The notes beneath the pieces are model-generated. The model ran no database searches, was not told the origin of the DNA, and worked only from the letters and a program-made list of their open reading frames with translations. The translations under genes and the position numbers were made by a program. A DNA stretch of 64,000 nucleotides from Pseudobacter ginsenosidimutans (lineage in GTDB: Bacteria > Bacteroidota > Bacteroidia > Chitinophagales > Chitinophagaceae): positions 4,278,001 to 4,342,000 of the forward strand of contig NZ_CP042431.1 of the NCBI RefSeq assembly GCF_007970185.1. Direction: 5' to 3'. Of this stretch, positions 17,901 through 26,591 are shown in pieces (the stretch's first letter is position 1; each line of letters begins with the position of its first letter).

Positions 17901-20900
17901 ATGCAAAAAACTGCTAATTGTGGTCTGTTCGCGTATGCCCTGTATTCATCACAGGTTCTGACTTGCGACCTGTCTTATTTCTCCCGGTTCCACACTACGA
18001 AGGGTTCGCTCAGGCTGTCGCATCAAATGATGAAAATTATGAGACTGCTCACGTTCTTTCTTTTCATTGCATCGCTCGCTGTTTCTGCCCGGCCTGCTGC
18101 ACAAACGGTTACTTTTTCCGGCAGCGATGTAAAATTGAATCAGATTTTTGCTGCAATTAAAAAGCAAACGGGTTATGTAGTGTTATATAACTGGAAGCAC
18201 ATTGATAAATCCCGTCTTGTTTCCCTGTCAGTTTCCAGGATGCCGTTGAACGATTTCTTAAAACGCGTGTTGAAGGACCAGTCTCTTGGCTACGAGATTA
18301 ACAAAGGCGGCACGATTGTACTTTTTCCCATTCCATCGCTATTCAAGTCTTTGACTGCAGTCAAAACCGCCATTACTCCCGAAAACCTTAATCTGCTGTC
18401 TGTTCGAATTCATGTTATCGACTCCGCTGGTAATCCTCTCTCAGGCGTAACAGTTTCTCTTAAAAAATCACGGGTATTGGGTGTCACAGACGCCGGAGGC
18501 ATATTCATAGCAAATGTTGATGTAGGGAATGTGCTTGTTTTCTCATCAGTCGGATTCCAAACTATAGAACGTATCGTTTCTGATAGTTCATCACTCATTA
18601 TTTCTCTTAAACCTTCTGTAACTATTTTGGAAGATGTTGAAGTGAGTGTGAAGACCGGGTACCAGGTGCTTCCGAAAGAGCGTGCCACAGGGAGCTTTGT
18701 AATTATTGACAGTTCACTGCTGAACAGGGCTGTGAGTTCAAATCTTTTGGACAGATTAGATGGCATTGCAAGTGGAGTGTATTTTAATAAGAAGGCTGCA
18801 CTATCTGGTTCTATTACCAGTCGGTCCGGTGCTGGAATTCGAATAAGGGGAGAAAGCAGCGTGGCGGAGTTGACCCAGGTGAGCAGAGAACCTCTTATTG
18901 TAGTTGACAATTTTCCATTTGATGGCAACCTGGATCAAATTAATCCAAACGATGTTCAGTCTGTTTCAATATTGCGCGATGCAGCAGCTACTTCCATTTG
19001 GGGTGTTCAGGCGGGTAATGGTGTAATTGTAATCACAACCAAAAAAGGGAAAAGGAATCAGCCGCTTCGATTGGAATTAAATGCCAATACTACTTTCTTC
19101 AATAAACCAGACCTTTTTTATGATCAAAACTGGCTTCCCTCAACACATTATATTGAAGTAGAACGGAGGTTGTTTGAAGCTGGTCATTTTAATGCAGATC
19201 TTACTAACGTCACGCAATATCCTCCATTATCACCGGTTGTGGAATTGCTGGCTCAGGTTCGTGATCATGGACTACCCGTGCAGCAGGCCGAAGCGGAAAT
19301 AGCAGCACTGGCTAATCAGGACCTGCGTAATGACTATCTGAAATATGTTTACCGCAAAGCACTTAACCAGCAATATTCCATAGGGATCAAAGGCGGTTCG
19401 GGCACAGCCACCTATGCCGTCTCTGCTGGATACGATCACAACCTATCGGATAAAATTGGAAATGATTACAGCCGTTTTACCCTGAATTCAAACAATACAT
19501 ATTCTCCTTCAGAGAAGCTGGAGTTTTCTGTAGGGATCAATTACAGTACAAATAAAACCACCACCAACAATTACCAAAATGGTTTTGGTTTTATGCCGCT
19601 GGGTGGAAATTATGCCCGCCTTTTTCCTTATGCCCGCCTGGCAGATAATGAAGGGAACGCTCTGCCCATCGTAAAAGATTACCGGACCGGTTATATAGCT
19701 GATGCAGTGTCCCGGGGATTTTTGAACTGGCAATATTTCCCCTTGAAAGAAACTGAACTGGCAGATAAGAGTTCCACAAAGAACGGGTTATTGCTAAGGG
19801 CTGGCATTAAGTACAAATTGTTTACTTTTTTAAACGTCGAAATTCAATATCAAAATGAACGGCAGCAGGTGCGTGACTGGGATTATAAAAGCGAAGAGAC
19901 TTACTACGCCCGCAATTTGATTAATCAGTTCTCCATATTGAATGCGAACGGATCTGTTACTTATCAGATTCCCAAAAGGGGGGTACTTCAAATTGCCAAT
20001 GGCGACTGGCGATCCGATAATGCAAGAGTACAATTGAACTTTGACAGGACGTTTGGTGCTGACCATACAGTAACGGCTATTGCTGGAGGTGAATTACGGG
20101 AAACACGCACAGAAGGATATTACCGGTATTCTTATGGCTATGATGATGAGCTGGGAGTATCGGCCAATAATCTGAATTATTCTGATCCACTGCCTATCAA
20201 TCCTGCAGGTATAGCGAATATCCCCGCTCCGCCGGGCGAGATTTATGGAAACGTGAATCGATTTATTTCAGTTTATGCGAATGCATTGTATGCATACCGC
20301 GGACTGTACTCGTTTTCCATTAGCGGAAGAAGGGATGGTGCTAATATTTTTGGAGCCAATACCGCCAACCGGTTCACTCCACTTTGGTCCGCAGGCGCTG
20401 CCTGGAATATCAGCAAGGAGCATTTCTACGATCAGGATTGGCTACCCGTTCTTAAATTGCGATCTTCGTTTGGTTATAGTGGGAATGTTTACCAGGGCTC
20501 GGTGTATACAACAGGTGTGTACGGCACCAGTTCTCTTACCGGAGCCAGGCGCATAAATAACCTGACAGCGCCTAATCCTAATCTGAAATGGGAAACGATA
20601 TACATGACCAATGTAGCCCTCGATTTTTCATTAGGCAAACAAGCATGGATAAGTGGAAGCATTGAATGGTATAAAAAGAAGGGATCCGATTTGATCGAAA
20701 GGCAAACGCTTACACCATCGGCAGGTTTTGCGCAATTCTCAACAAACGGCGCTTCTACTCAAACCTCGGGATTGGATATCACATTGAATGGCCGCTTGTC
20801 TGTTGGCCGGCTACAGTGGCGTCCCGTTTTGTTACTGAGTACTGTGAAGGACAAGCTTACACGTTTTTCGATTTCGCAAACTGCAGGCAGCATAAGGTCG

Positions 20901-21587
20901 GAAACAGAAAGGCCTGGCCTTGTTGGGAAACCGCTGTATAGCACATTTTCCTATAAATGGGCAGGACTGGATCCTGTAAATGGAGACCCGTTAGGCGTAT
21001 TAAATGGTAAACCCAGCAACGACTATACTGCAATCCTCAACAATTTCAATCCTGACAGTCTGGTCTTTCACGGGTCCTCGCAGCCGCCTGTTTTCGGAGC
21101 CTTCCGCAATGATTTCACTTATGCGAACTGGTCCTTATCAATAAATATAGTGTATAAACTGGGCCATTATTTCCGCAGACCATCCACTTCCCTTAATTAC
21201 CAGGATATCCTTTCCGGACATACGCATACGGATTATATACATCGTTGGCAAAAGCCTGGTGATGAAAATAGCACACAGGTGCCTTCACTGGTGTACCCCT
21301 CAAATTATGACCGAAACACCTTTTACCGCTTTTCAGAAGTTTTGGTAGAAAGAGCTGATCTGATTCGACTACAAGACATCCGGGTAGGCTATATGTTCAG
21401 TGCTGCATTTTGCCGCAAGCTTCATTTGCAAAATGCACAGCTATACACCTATCTGTCCAATCCAGGCCTGATCTGGACGGCCAATAAACTGGGCATTGAT
21501 CCGGATATCAACTCTATGGCAGCTCCGGCCGACCATAATTTGCCGAATCCTTTTTCTGTTGCGATTGGTTTTAAACTGACCTTATAA
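17901..21587 (+). CDS. SusC/RagA-type TonB-dependent receptor with STN domain, cassette 2 (1228 aa)
   Basis: This is an outer-membrane uptake and signalling barrel. The N-terminus is long: about 42 residues precede the hydrophobic signal (MRLLTFFLFIASLAVSA). Long n-regions are seen in SusC proteins of this family, and cassette B has one too; ATG at 18027 is the alternative start. Then come STN (VTFSGSDVKLNQIFAAIKKQ), the carboxypeptidase-like domain (SLRVRIH-like VRIHVIDSAGNPLSGVTV), the plug (KERATGSFVIID, SVSILRDAAATSIWGV) and the barrel. The KERATGSF type of plug is shared with the SusC at 26592 but not with cassettes A and B, so the two tail types go with two receptor subfamilies. Confidence 0.92.
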   Translation: MQKTANCGLFAYALYSSQVLTCDLSYFSRFHTTKGSLRLSHQMMKIMRLLTFFLFIASLAVSARPAAQTVTFSGSDVKLNQIFAAIKKQTGYVVLYNWKHIDKSRLVSLSVSRMPLNDFLKRVLKDQSLGYEINKGGTIVLFPIPSLFKSLTAVKTAITPENLNLLSVRIHVIDSAGNPLSGVTVSLKKSRVLGVTDAGGIFIANVDVGNVLVFSSVGFQTIERIVSDSSSLIISLKPSVTILEDVEVSVKTGYQVLPKERATGSFVIIDSSLLNRAVSSNLLDRLDGIASGVYFNKKAALSGSITSRSGAGIRIRGESSVAELTQVSREPLIVVDNFPFDGNLDQINPNDVQSVSILRDAAATSIWGVQAGNGVIVITTKKGKRNQPLRLELNANTTFFNKPDLFYDQNWLPSTHYIEVERRLFEAGHFNADLTNVTQYPPLSPVVELLAQVRDHGLPVQQAEAEIAALANQDLRNDYLKYVYRKALNQQYSIGIKGGSGTATYAVSAGYDHNLSDKIGNDYSRFTLNSNNTYSPSEKLEFSVGINYSTNKTTTNNYQNGFGFMPLGGNYARLFPYARLADNEGNALPIVKDYRTGYIADAVSRGFLNWQYFPLKETELADKSSTKNGLLLRAGIKYKLFTFLNVEIQYQNERQQVRDWDYKSEETYYARNLINQFSILNANGSVTYQIPKRGVLQIANGDWRSDNARVQLNFDRTFGADHTVTAIAGGELRETRTEGYYRYSYGYDDELGVSANNLNYSDPLPINPAGIANIPAPPGEIYGNVNRFISVYANALYAYRGLYSFSISGRRDGANIFGANTANRFTPLWSAGAAWNISKEHFYDQDWLPVLKLRSSFGYSGNVYQGSVYTTGVYGTSSLTGARRINNLTAPNPNLKWETIYMTNVALDFSLGKQAWISGSIEWYKKKGSDLIERQTLTPSAGFAQFSTNGASTQTSGLDITLNGRLSVGRLQWRPVLLLSTVKDKLTRFSISQTAGSIRSETERPGLVGKPLYSTFSYKWAGLDPVNGDPLGVLNGKPSNDYTAILNNFNPDSLVFHGSSQPPVFGAFRNDFTYANWSLSINIVYKLGHYFRRPSTSLNYQDILSGHTHTDYIHRWQKPGDENSTQVPSLVYPSNYDRNTFYRFSEVLVERADLIRLQDIRVGYMFSAAFCRKLHLQNAQLYTYLSNPGLIWTANKLGIDPDINSMAAPADHNLPNPFSVAIGFKLTL

Positions 21588-21604
21588 TCTAAACTATTAT
21601 TTTC

Positions 21605-23017
21605 ATGAATACACATAAACATCGTTGTATTGTTTGGATTCTCACCACCTGTTGTTCCTTGTTGTTGTTTATCTCCTGCAAAAAAACGGACGGCTGGCTT
21701 GACATAAAAAGAAATAAGTCGGATGTATTACCCACTTCCTTGCCGGATTTACAGGCTATAATGGATAATGATATTTATATGAACACCAACTATCCTTCCC
21801 TTGGGTTGGTTAGTACCGATAACCTGTATATTCCCGATGACCGGCTGGGGGCTGTATCAACAGCAGGAAGAAATGCTTATTTATGGGCTAAAGACATTTA
21901 TGGAGTGGGCTCTGTTCCCGAGTACACAAATCCGTACCAGAAAATCGCAAACGCAAATATTGTGTTGGAGAGATTGAATCTGATTACTCTAACCCCAGCT
22001 AATCAGCAGCAGTGGGAGAACATAAAGGGGCAGGCCTTATTTATCCGTTCTTTCTGTTATTATTATCTGGCCCAGTTGTTTTGCAAAGCCTACGATTCAG
22101 TAACAGCTTCTGCTGACCTGGGAATACCACTGAGAACAATATCGGATCCGTCTGTTGTTTTGGGACGTTCTACGGTTGCGGAGACTTATCAGCGGATGAT
22201 AGACGATGCAACATCAGCAGCACAACTGTTGCCGGCAATTCCTCAATATAGTACCCGCGCTTCGAAAGCAGCGGCCAATGCACTATTGGCTAAACTGTAT
22301 CTTAATATGAGCGCCTACGGAAAGGCGTTACAGCATGCCGAATTTTGTTTGGCGGCTAAAAATGATCTGTTGGATTATAATGGCAATCTAATCGAGCCTG
22401 GCAGCACATACCGGTTCCCAGCTTACAAGAACTCCGGTGGAAATCCTGAAATTATCTTTTATGCTCAGGGATATGTTGTGTCCGAAGTCAACGCAGGTGC
22501 AGGTGCTGGTTTCGCTGATCCACAACTCTATTTAATGTATGATGATGATGACCGGCGGAAGACCATTTTTTTTCACCAACATGCCAATGGCTTAATGGAG
22601 CCAGTGGGGAGATATAGTGGTACAAACCGTCTTTTTGCCGGAATATCCACAAACGAAATATATTTCATCAGGATGGAATGTAATGCTCGTTTAGGAAACC
22701 CTACGGCTGCACTCGCCGATCTTAATAAATTATTGCGACTGCGGTTTGTCACAAATACTTTTACAGACATAACTGAACCGGATGCTGACAATCTGCTTCA
22801 GCTTGTATTAAATGAACGTCGTAAGGAATTGGCTTTTCATGCGCTGTTACGATGGGAAGATTTACGTAGACTCAATAAGGATACACGTTTCGCATTGTCG
22901 CTTCAGCGGAATTCGAATGGTATTACTTATCTCCTTCCTCCAAATGATAACAGGTATTTGTTTCCCATTCCCAACGATGAAATCAGGTTGAGCGGCATTC
23001 AACAAAATGAACGCTAA
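21605..23017 (+). CDS. SusD/RagB-family lipoprotein, cassette 2 (470 aa)
   Basis: This is the surface-exposed partner of the SusC encoded 17 bases upstream. The lipoprotein signal runs to the lipobox LLFISC-KK. SusD features include a helical N-terminal part, GQALFIRSFCYYYLAQLFCKAY, STRASKAAANALLAKLYLNMSAY and the C-terminal ERRKELAFHALLRWEDLRRLN and PNDNRYLFPIPNDEI. It groups by eye with the SusD at 30029 (NKSDVLPTSLPDLQAIM against NKALVIPNTLQDFRALM) rather than with cassettes A and B. Confidence 0.92.
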   Translation: MNTHKHRCIVWILTTCCSLLLFISCKKTDGWLDIKRNKSDVLPTSLPDLQAIMDNDIYMNTNYPSLGLVSTDNLYIPDDRLGAVSTAGRNAYLWAKDIYGVGSVPEYTNPYQKIANANIVLERLNLITLTPANQQQWENIKGQALFIRSFCYYYLAQLFCKAYDSVTASADLGIPLRTISDPSVVLGRSTVAETYQRMIDDATSAAQLLPAIPQYSTRASKAAANALLAKLYLNMSAYGKALQHAEFCLAAKNDLLDYNGNLIEPGSTYRFPAYKNSGGNPEIIFYAQGYVVSEVNAGAGAGFADPQLYLMYDDDDRRKTIFFHQHANGLMEPVGRYSGTNRLFAGISTNEIYFIRMECNARLGNPTAALADLNKLLRLRFVTNTFTDITEPDADNLLQLVLNERRKELAFHALLRWEDLRRLNKDTRFALSLQRNSNGITYLLPPNDNRYLFPIPNDEIRLSGIQQNER

Positions 23018-23047
23018 TCGCGTGCTAATTTTTTATTCGGTCAGTTT

Positions 23048-24607
23048 ATGGATACTCTTAAGATTCTTTTGATCTGTCTGTTATGTAGCCAAACACTGGT
23101 AGATAATGGACTAAAGGCTCAGGTACGAAAAAGAAACGATCATGAAAACTATTTGCTTAACATCACTGTAGTATGCAGGAATATGCCCGCGATTGATTCA
23201 TTGTTTATTTACTTTTCTGAATTATCATATGATACAAAATTGAATAAAGAAAATTGTAAGGAGCTGCAATTTGTGGGTAACGGAACTTTTGTATATAAAG
23301 GAAGTGAACCTTTTCCGCGTGGTCAATTTGTAATCCGGGCAAAAGCGCCTGCCGGTACAACCTGGGCCGGGAGAGGCAGGCAAATTGAGCTTACGCGAAG
23401 CTGCTATTGGGAGGCAGGCGATAGCGTTACCTTGTCGTTGGCGAAGAAACACCCTGGAAACCTGACTGGCAAACCAGAGCAGGATTACGTTATCACTTTC
23501 ACGGGAACAGGATCCAAAAGATACACGACCGAATATAATATTTCCCAATCTTATCATACGGCAATCTCAAGGAGTATGTCTGAAGCAACAAATTTATCAG
23601 ATAGCATTGTTTTGAATATAGAGATTGCTGCTATCGAAGCCGCATTGACTTGTCTTGAATCAGCGCGTGATCTGCTGACTGATTTTTATTATCAATTATT
23701 CAAAGCGGACTATATCGCAAAGCAGTATGGCATATTCAGTCAGTTAAAGCGCCAGTATATAGACGGATTGTCACGGGGTAATGTCCCTGATAAAGATTTG
23801 CTTGACAAAGCTCTTAACAACCGTCTGGATTCAGTAGCCGATGATATTACAGATGCAGTGAAAGCGAAATCCCGCAGCTATATTAATTACCTGTATGAAA
23901 AATTCTTCTTCAGAATTTCCTTGTGTGATTCAATCAAAGCCAGCAAAGATTATGTTGCCCTGATAGCCGGTAGGTATAATGGCCCGTTAAGGGACAGGCT
24001 ATTACTAAATTTGATTCTTAAAGACAAAGGGAAACAGGATATTAATGAAATATACGATAAGGCCAGTGTCATCATTACCGATCCGGATTGTTTAAGAGTT
24101 TTGCGAAGTGTAGCGCCCAGACTTCGAGGAAGGCAGGTATTGAATTTCGAACTGCCGGATATTACCGGCAAGTCAATTAATCTGGCAAGCCTGAAAGGCA
24201 AGGTTATCTTCATTGATTTATGGTTCAGCAACTGTGGCGCATGCGCAGCCTATTATCAGAATGTCTTAAAACAGGTAGAGAACAAACTGGGAAATGGACA
24301 GGACATTTCATTCGTATCTATATCAGTAGATACTAATAAAGATACCTGGAGTAGGAGCGTGGTCTCTGGTAAATACACTTCAAGTATGGCTATTAACCTG
24401 TACACGGGTGGAAAAGGCGTTAACCATGAATGGTTGAGATATTACAGTTTAGGTGTTTTCCCCACATTTGTGATCATTGATAAATCGGGTTGTTTTTATC
24501 ATATTTATGAAGATAGTTCCATGGACGAGATCAAGAGTGCTGATGCGCTATTAAAGACCTTAAATAATGTTAGAAATAATTCCAATCCAGCCCATCGTGA
24601 ACAATAA
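23048..24607 (+). CDS. TlpA-like thioredoxin-fold protein, cassette 2 (519 aa)
   Basis: This is an exported protein with an N-terminal signal (ILLICLLCSQTLV). Its first 360 residues are not recognisable beyond a beta-rich start and a helical middle, an arrangement seen in AhpC/TSA-TlpA proteins of Bacteroidota. The C-terminal thioredoxin fold opens NFELPDITGKSINLASLKGK, carries the active-site pair CGAC at 396-399 and has FPTFVIID with the expected cis-proline. It would act in the periplasm or at the outer membrane in thiol-disulfide exchange. It is the last gene of the cassette, 30 bases after susD, in the position held by the lipoprotein-ABC-MutS block in cassettes A and B. Confidence 0.85.
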   Translation: MDTLKILLICLLCSQTLVDNGLKAQVRKRNDHENYLLNITVVCRNMPAIDSLFIYFSELSYDTKLNKENCKELQFVGNGTFVYKGSEPFPRGQFVIRAKAPAGTTWAGRGRQIELTRSCYWEAGDSVTLSLAKKHPGNLTGKPEQDYVITFTGTGSKRYTTEYNISQSYHTAISRSMSEATNLSDSIVLNIEIAAIEAALTCLESARDLLTDFYYQLFKADYIAKQYGIFSQLKRQYIDGLSRGNVPDKDLLDKALNNRLDSVADDITDAVKAKSRSYINYLYEKFFFRISLCDSIKASKDYVALIAGRYNGPLRDRLLLNLILKDKGKQDINEIYDKASVIITDPDCLRVLRSVAPRLRGRQVLNFELPDITGKSINLASLKGKVIFIDLWFSNCGACAAYYQNVLKQVENKLGNGQDISFVSISVDTNKDTWSRSVVSGKYTSSMAINLYTGGKGVNHEWLRYYSLGVFPTFVIIDKSGCFYHIYEDSSMDEIKSADALLKTLNNVRNNSNPAHREQ

Positions 24608-24677
24608 GTCCGCGCCTCCTTTAATAAAAATGTGTTTCTCCATTATATCGGGATACCATTCAGTAAAAATAAATTGA

Positions 24678-24685
24678 TATTTTTG
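24678..24685 (+). promoter_or_regulatory. -7 box TATTTTTG upstream of sigma gene 3
   Basis: TATTTTTG matches TAnnTTTG exactly and lies 47 bases before the TTG start of the sigma gene. No clear -33 TTTG was found. A start site a few bases downstream would give a leader of about 40 bases. Confidence 0.45.
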
Positions 24686-24732
24686 GTCCCATCAACCCAA
24701 CTGGAAACATATCAGCTACCGATAAAGAACTG

Positions 24733-25287
24733 TTGCGAAAAATCTCCGGAGGAGACGAGCATGCGTTCAAAGCATTGTACCAACGTTACGACGCACAGCT
24801 CTATCCATTCCTGCGCAAACTGGCCCGCTCTGAACGCGATGCCCGGGAGATCATCCAGGAAACTTTCATCAAAATATGGCTTTCGAGAAACAGGCTGCAT
24901 GAAATAGAGCAGCCAAGAGCCTATATCTTCAGAGCAGCCGCCAATACCTCCCATAACTGGCTTAAGCGAAATCTTGTTGCTCATAAAGCGGAACAGGAAC
25001 ATTTGCTCAGTGTAGCCGGTGATACCGATAATATAGAATTGCAACTAGGCGCCAGAGAGCTGCAACTGCTCCTGCACCGTATCATTGCTGAAATGCCTGA
25101 ACAAAGAAGGCGTATCTACCTGATGCACCGGCAACAGGGAATGAAAGTAAGCGAGATCGCTGCGGAACTGCAAATTTCTGCCAGCACAGTTAAGAATACC
25201 TTGTCCATCGCTGTCAAAAATATCAGGGAAAAGCTCGGCGAAGCGGGGTATATTCTTTCCCTGCTGATCTTTTTTATAAAAAAATAA
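24733..25287 (+). CDS. ECF sigma factor of cassette 3 (184 aa or slightly longer)
   Basis: This is a FecI-like ECF sigma. Region 2 comes early (EHAFKALYQRYDAQLYPFLR, REIIQETFIKIWLSRNRL). Region 4 is at about 120-175 (MPEQRRRIYLMHRQQGMK, VSEIAAELQISASTVKNTL), and a hydrophobic tail (YILSLLIFFIKK) ends the protein. The frame is open upstream to 24673 but contains no ATG or GTG; TTG at 24733 is the first conventional start. The preceding codons would read D-K-E-L, a common start of such proteins, so the true start may lie some codons earlier at an unusual codon. The fecR gene follows after 46 bases. Confidence 0.85.
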   Translation: MRKISGGDEHAFKALYQRYDAQLYPFLRKLARSERDAREIIQETFIKIWLSRNRLHEIEQPRAYIFRAAANTSHNWLKRNLVAHKAEQEHLLSVAGDTDNIELQLGARELQLLLHRIIAEMPEQRRRIYLMHRQQGMKVSEIAAELQISASTVKNTLSIAVKNIREKLGEAGYILSLLIFFIKK

Positions 25288-25297
25288 TAAGCGAATA

Positions 25298-25328
25298 GAC
25301 CTTTCGCTTTAGCCGATTGTCTGGATTA
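25298..25328 (+). promoter_or_regulatory. Candidate ECF-sigma promoter before fecR of cassette 3
   Basis: GACC at 25298 is followed 21 bases later by TGTCTGGATTA at 25318-25328, five bases before the fecR ATG. The upstream half deviates from the GTCC of the other cassettes by one base. Confidence 0.35.
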
Positions 25329-25333
25329 GTATC

Positions 25334-26470
25334 ATGACCCATGATCACTTACAATATCTTTTGGAGCAATGGCTGAATGCCAGGAGTACTGCATCGGAAG
25401 AGCAGGAACTCAGGATCGCATTGGCTGAATCTGAAAATGATCCCGGTATGCGGGAGATCTTGTATAAGTTGATGGACCGATCCGGTGAGCAGGAAAATTC
25501 CGCCGGATGGGAGCGGTCGGCTGAAGAGATCATGAAGGTAGACAGACTACCTGTTCGCCATATTTCCTGGTTGAAGTACGCTGCTGCTGTTATCCTGATG
25601 ATTGGCATCGGAACTTTTTTCTGGTTCAGCAACCGGAACACTTCTTCCCCCATTGTTGCAGAACAACCTGCTGCCAGGGAGATCGAGATATTGCCCGGCC
25701 ATAACGGCGCTATTCTTACGCTTGGCGATGGTTCAAGGCTGGCCCTCGACAGCATGGGCAATGGAATAATAGAAAAGCAGAAAGGTGTACTGCTGAAAAA
25801 CGGTCAGTTGATTTATAGCTCAACCGGAAATGCAGTGGAGAATACTACAACCACACCGAGGGGCAGACAGTTCAATCTCATATTGGCTGATGGTACCAAA
25901 GTATGGCTGAATGCAGCCAGTTCAATTACATATCCCGCTGCATTCAATGGAAACCACCGTCGCGTAAAGATCACCGGTGAAGTGTATTTTGAAGTGGCAG
26001 CAGATAAAAAAAAGCCCTTCTATGTTGATGTCAGCGATAAAGCGGCTGTTGAAGTGCTGGGAACAAATTTCAATGTGAAGGCTTATGAAGATGAGAACGG
26101 AATAAGAACAACCCTGCTGGATGGAGCTGTTCGTGTGAATGCCGGCAATAGTTCAGCAATACTAAAGCCAGGACAACAGGCGCTGATAAGATTGCATGAT
26201 AACATACAGCTGGTAAACGATGCAGATATGTTACAGGTAATGGCCTGGAAGAACGGCCTGTTCAATTTCGATGGATATGATGTGCAATCGGTAATGCGTG
26301 AAATTGGACGCTGGTATGATCTTGACATCCAATACGAATCCAAACCTGAACCAAGAATATTCCGCGGAAAGATACAACGAAACCTTAGCCTCCATCAATT
26401 GATGCTTGCATTGGAAAGTCAGAATATCCATTTTAGAATCGAAGGCAGGAAGCTGATCATAACCAAATAG
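25334..26470 (+). CDS. FecR-type anti-sigma factor of cassette 3 (378 aa)
   Basis: This is a single-pass inner-membrane anti-sigma. The N-terminal cytoplasmic segment of about 80 residues is followed by the helix YAAAVILMIGIGTFFWF. The FecR domain has LILADGTKVWLNAASSITYP, KITGEVYFEVAADKKKPFY and VLGTNFNVKAYEDENG. The DUF4974-type C-terminus contains VMREIGRWYDLDIQYE. It is the shortest of the four FecR proteins here, but no domain is missing. Its expected partners are the sigma upstream and the SusC at 26592. Confidence 0.92.
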   Translation: MTHDHLQYLLEQWLNARSTASEEQELRIALAESENDPGMREILYKLMDRSGEQENSAGWERSAEEIMKVDRLPVRHISWLKYAAAVILMIGIGTFFWFSNRNTSSPIVAEQPAAREIEILPGHNGAILTLGDGSRLALDSMGNGIIEKQKGVLLKNGQLIYSSTGNAVENTTTTPRGRQFNLILADGTKVWLNAASSITYPAAFNGNHRRVKITGEVYFEVAADKKKPFYVDVSDKAAVEVLGTNFNVKAYEDENGIRTTLLDGAVRVNAGNSSAILKPGQQALIRLHDNIQLVNDADMLQVMAWKNGLFNFDGYDVQSVMREIGRWYDLDIQYESKPEPRIFRGKIQRNLSLHQLMLALESQNIHFRIEGRKLIITK

Positions 26471-26532
26471 CTAAAACTCATCCGGCCTGCGTTGCTTAGC
26501 CTGAATTAAAGGATCAAAATCAACATGTTTGT

Positions 26533-26558
26533 CCTGCTGCCGTATGGCATCGGGCAGG
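26533..26558 (+). other. Imperfect hairpin in the fecR-susC gap, cassette 3
   Basis: CCTGC-tg-CC at 26533-26541 can pair with GGGCAGG at 26552-26558. It is unlike the hairpins of cassettes 2 and B in sequence but lies at the same relative place. It may be chance. Confidence 0.2.
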
Positions 26559-26591
26559 GCATGGAGTAACTCTAACCAAAACTGATTTCAA

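Noticed and set aside
24632-24907. Plus-strand frame of 91 codons overlapping sigma gene 3
   Set aside because: It is in another frame than the sigma factor, whose regions 2 and 4 are clear; the product has no features.
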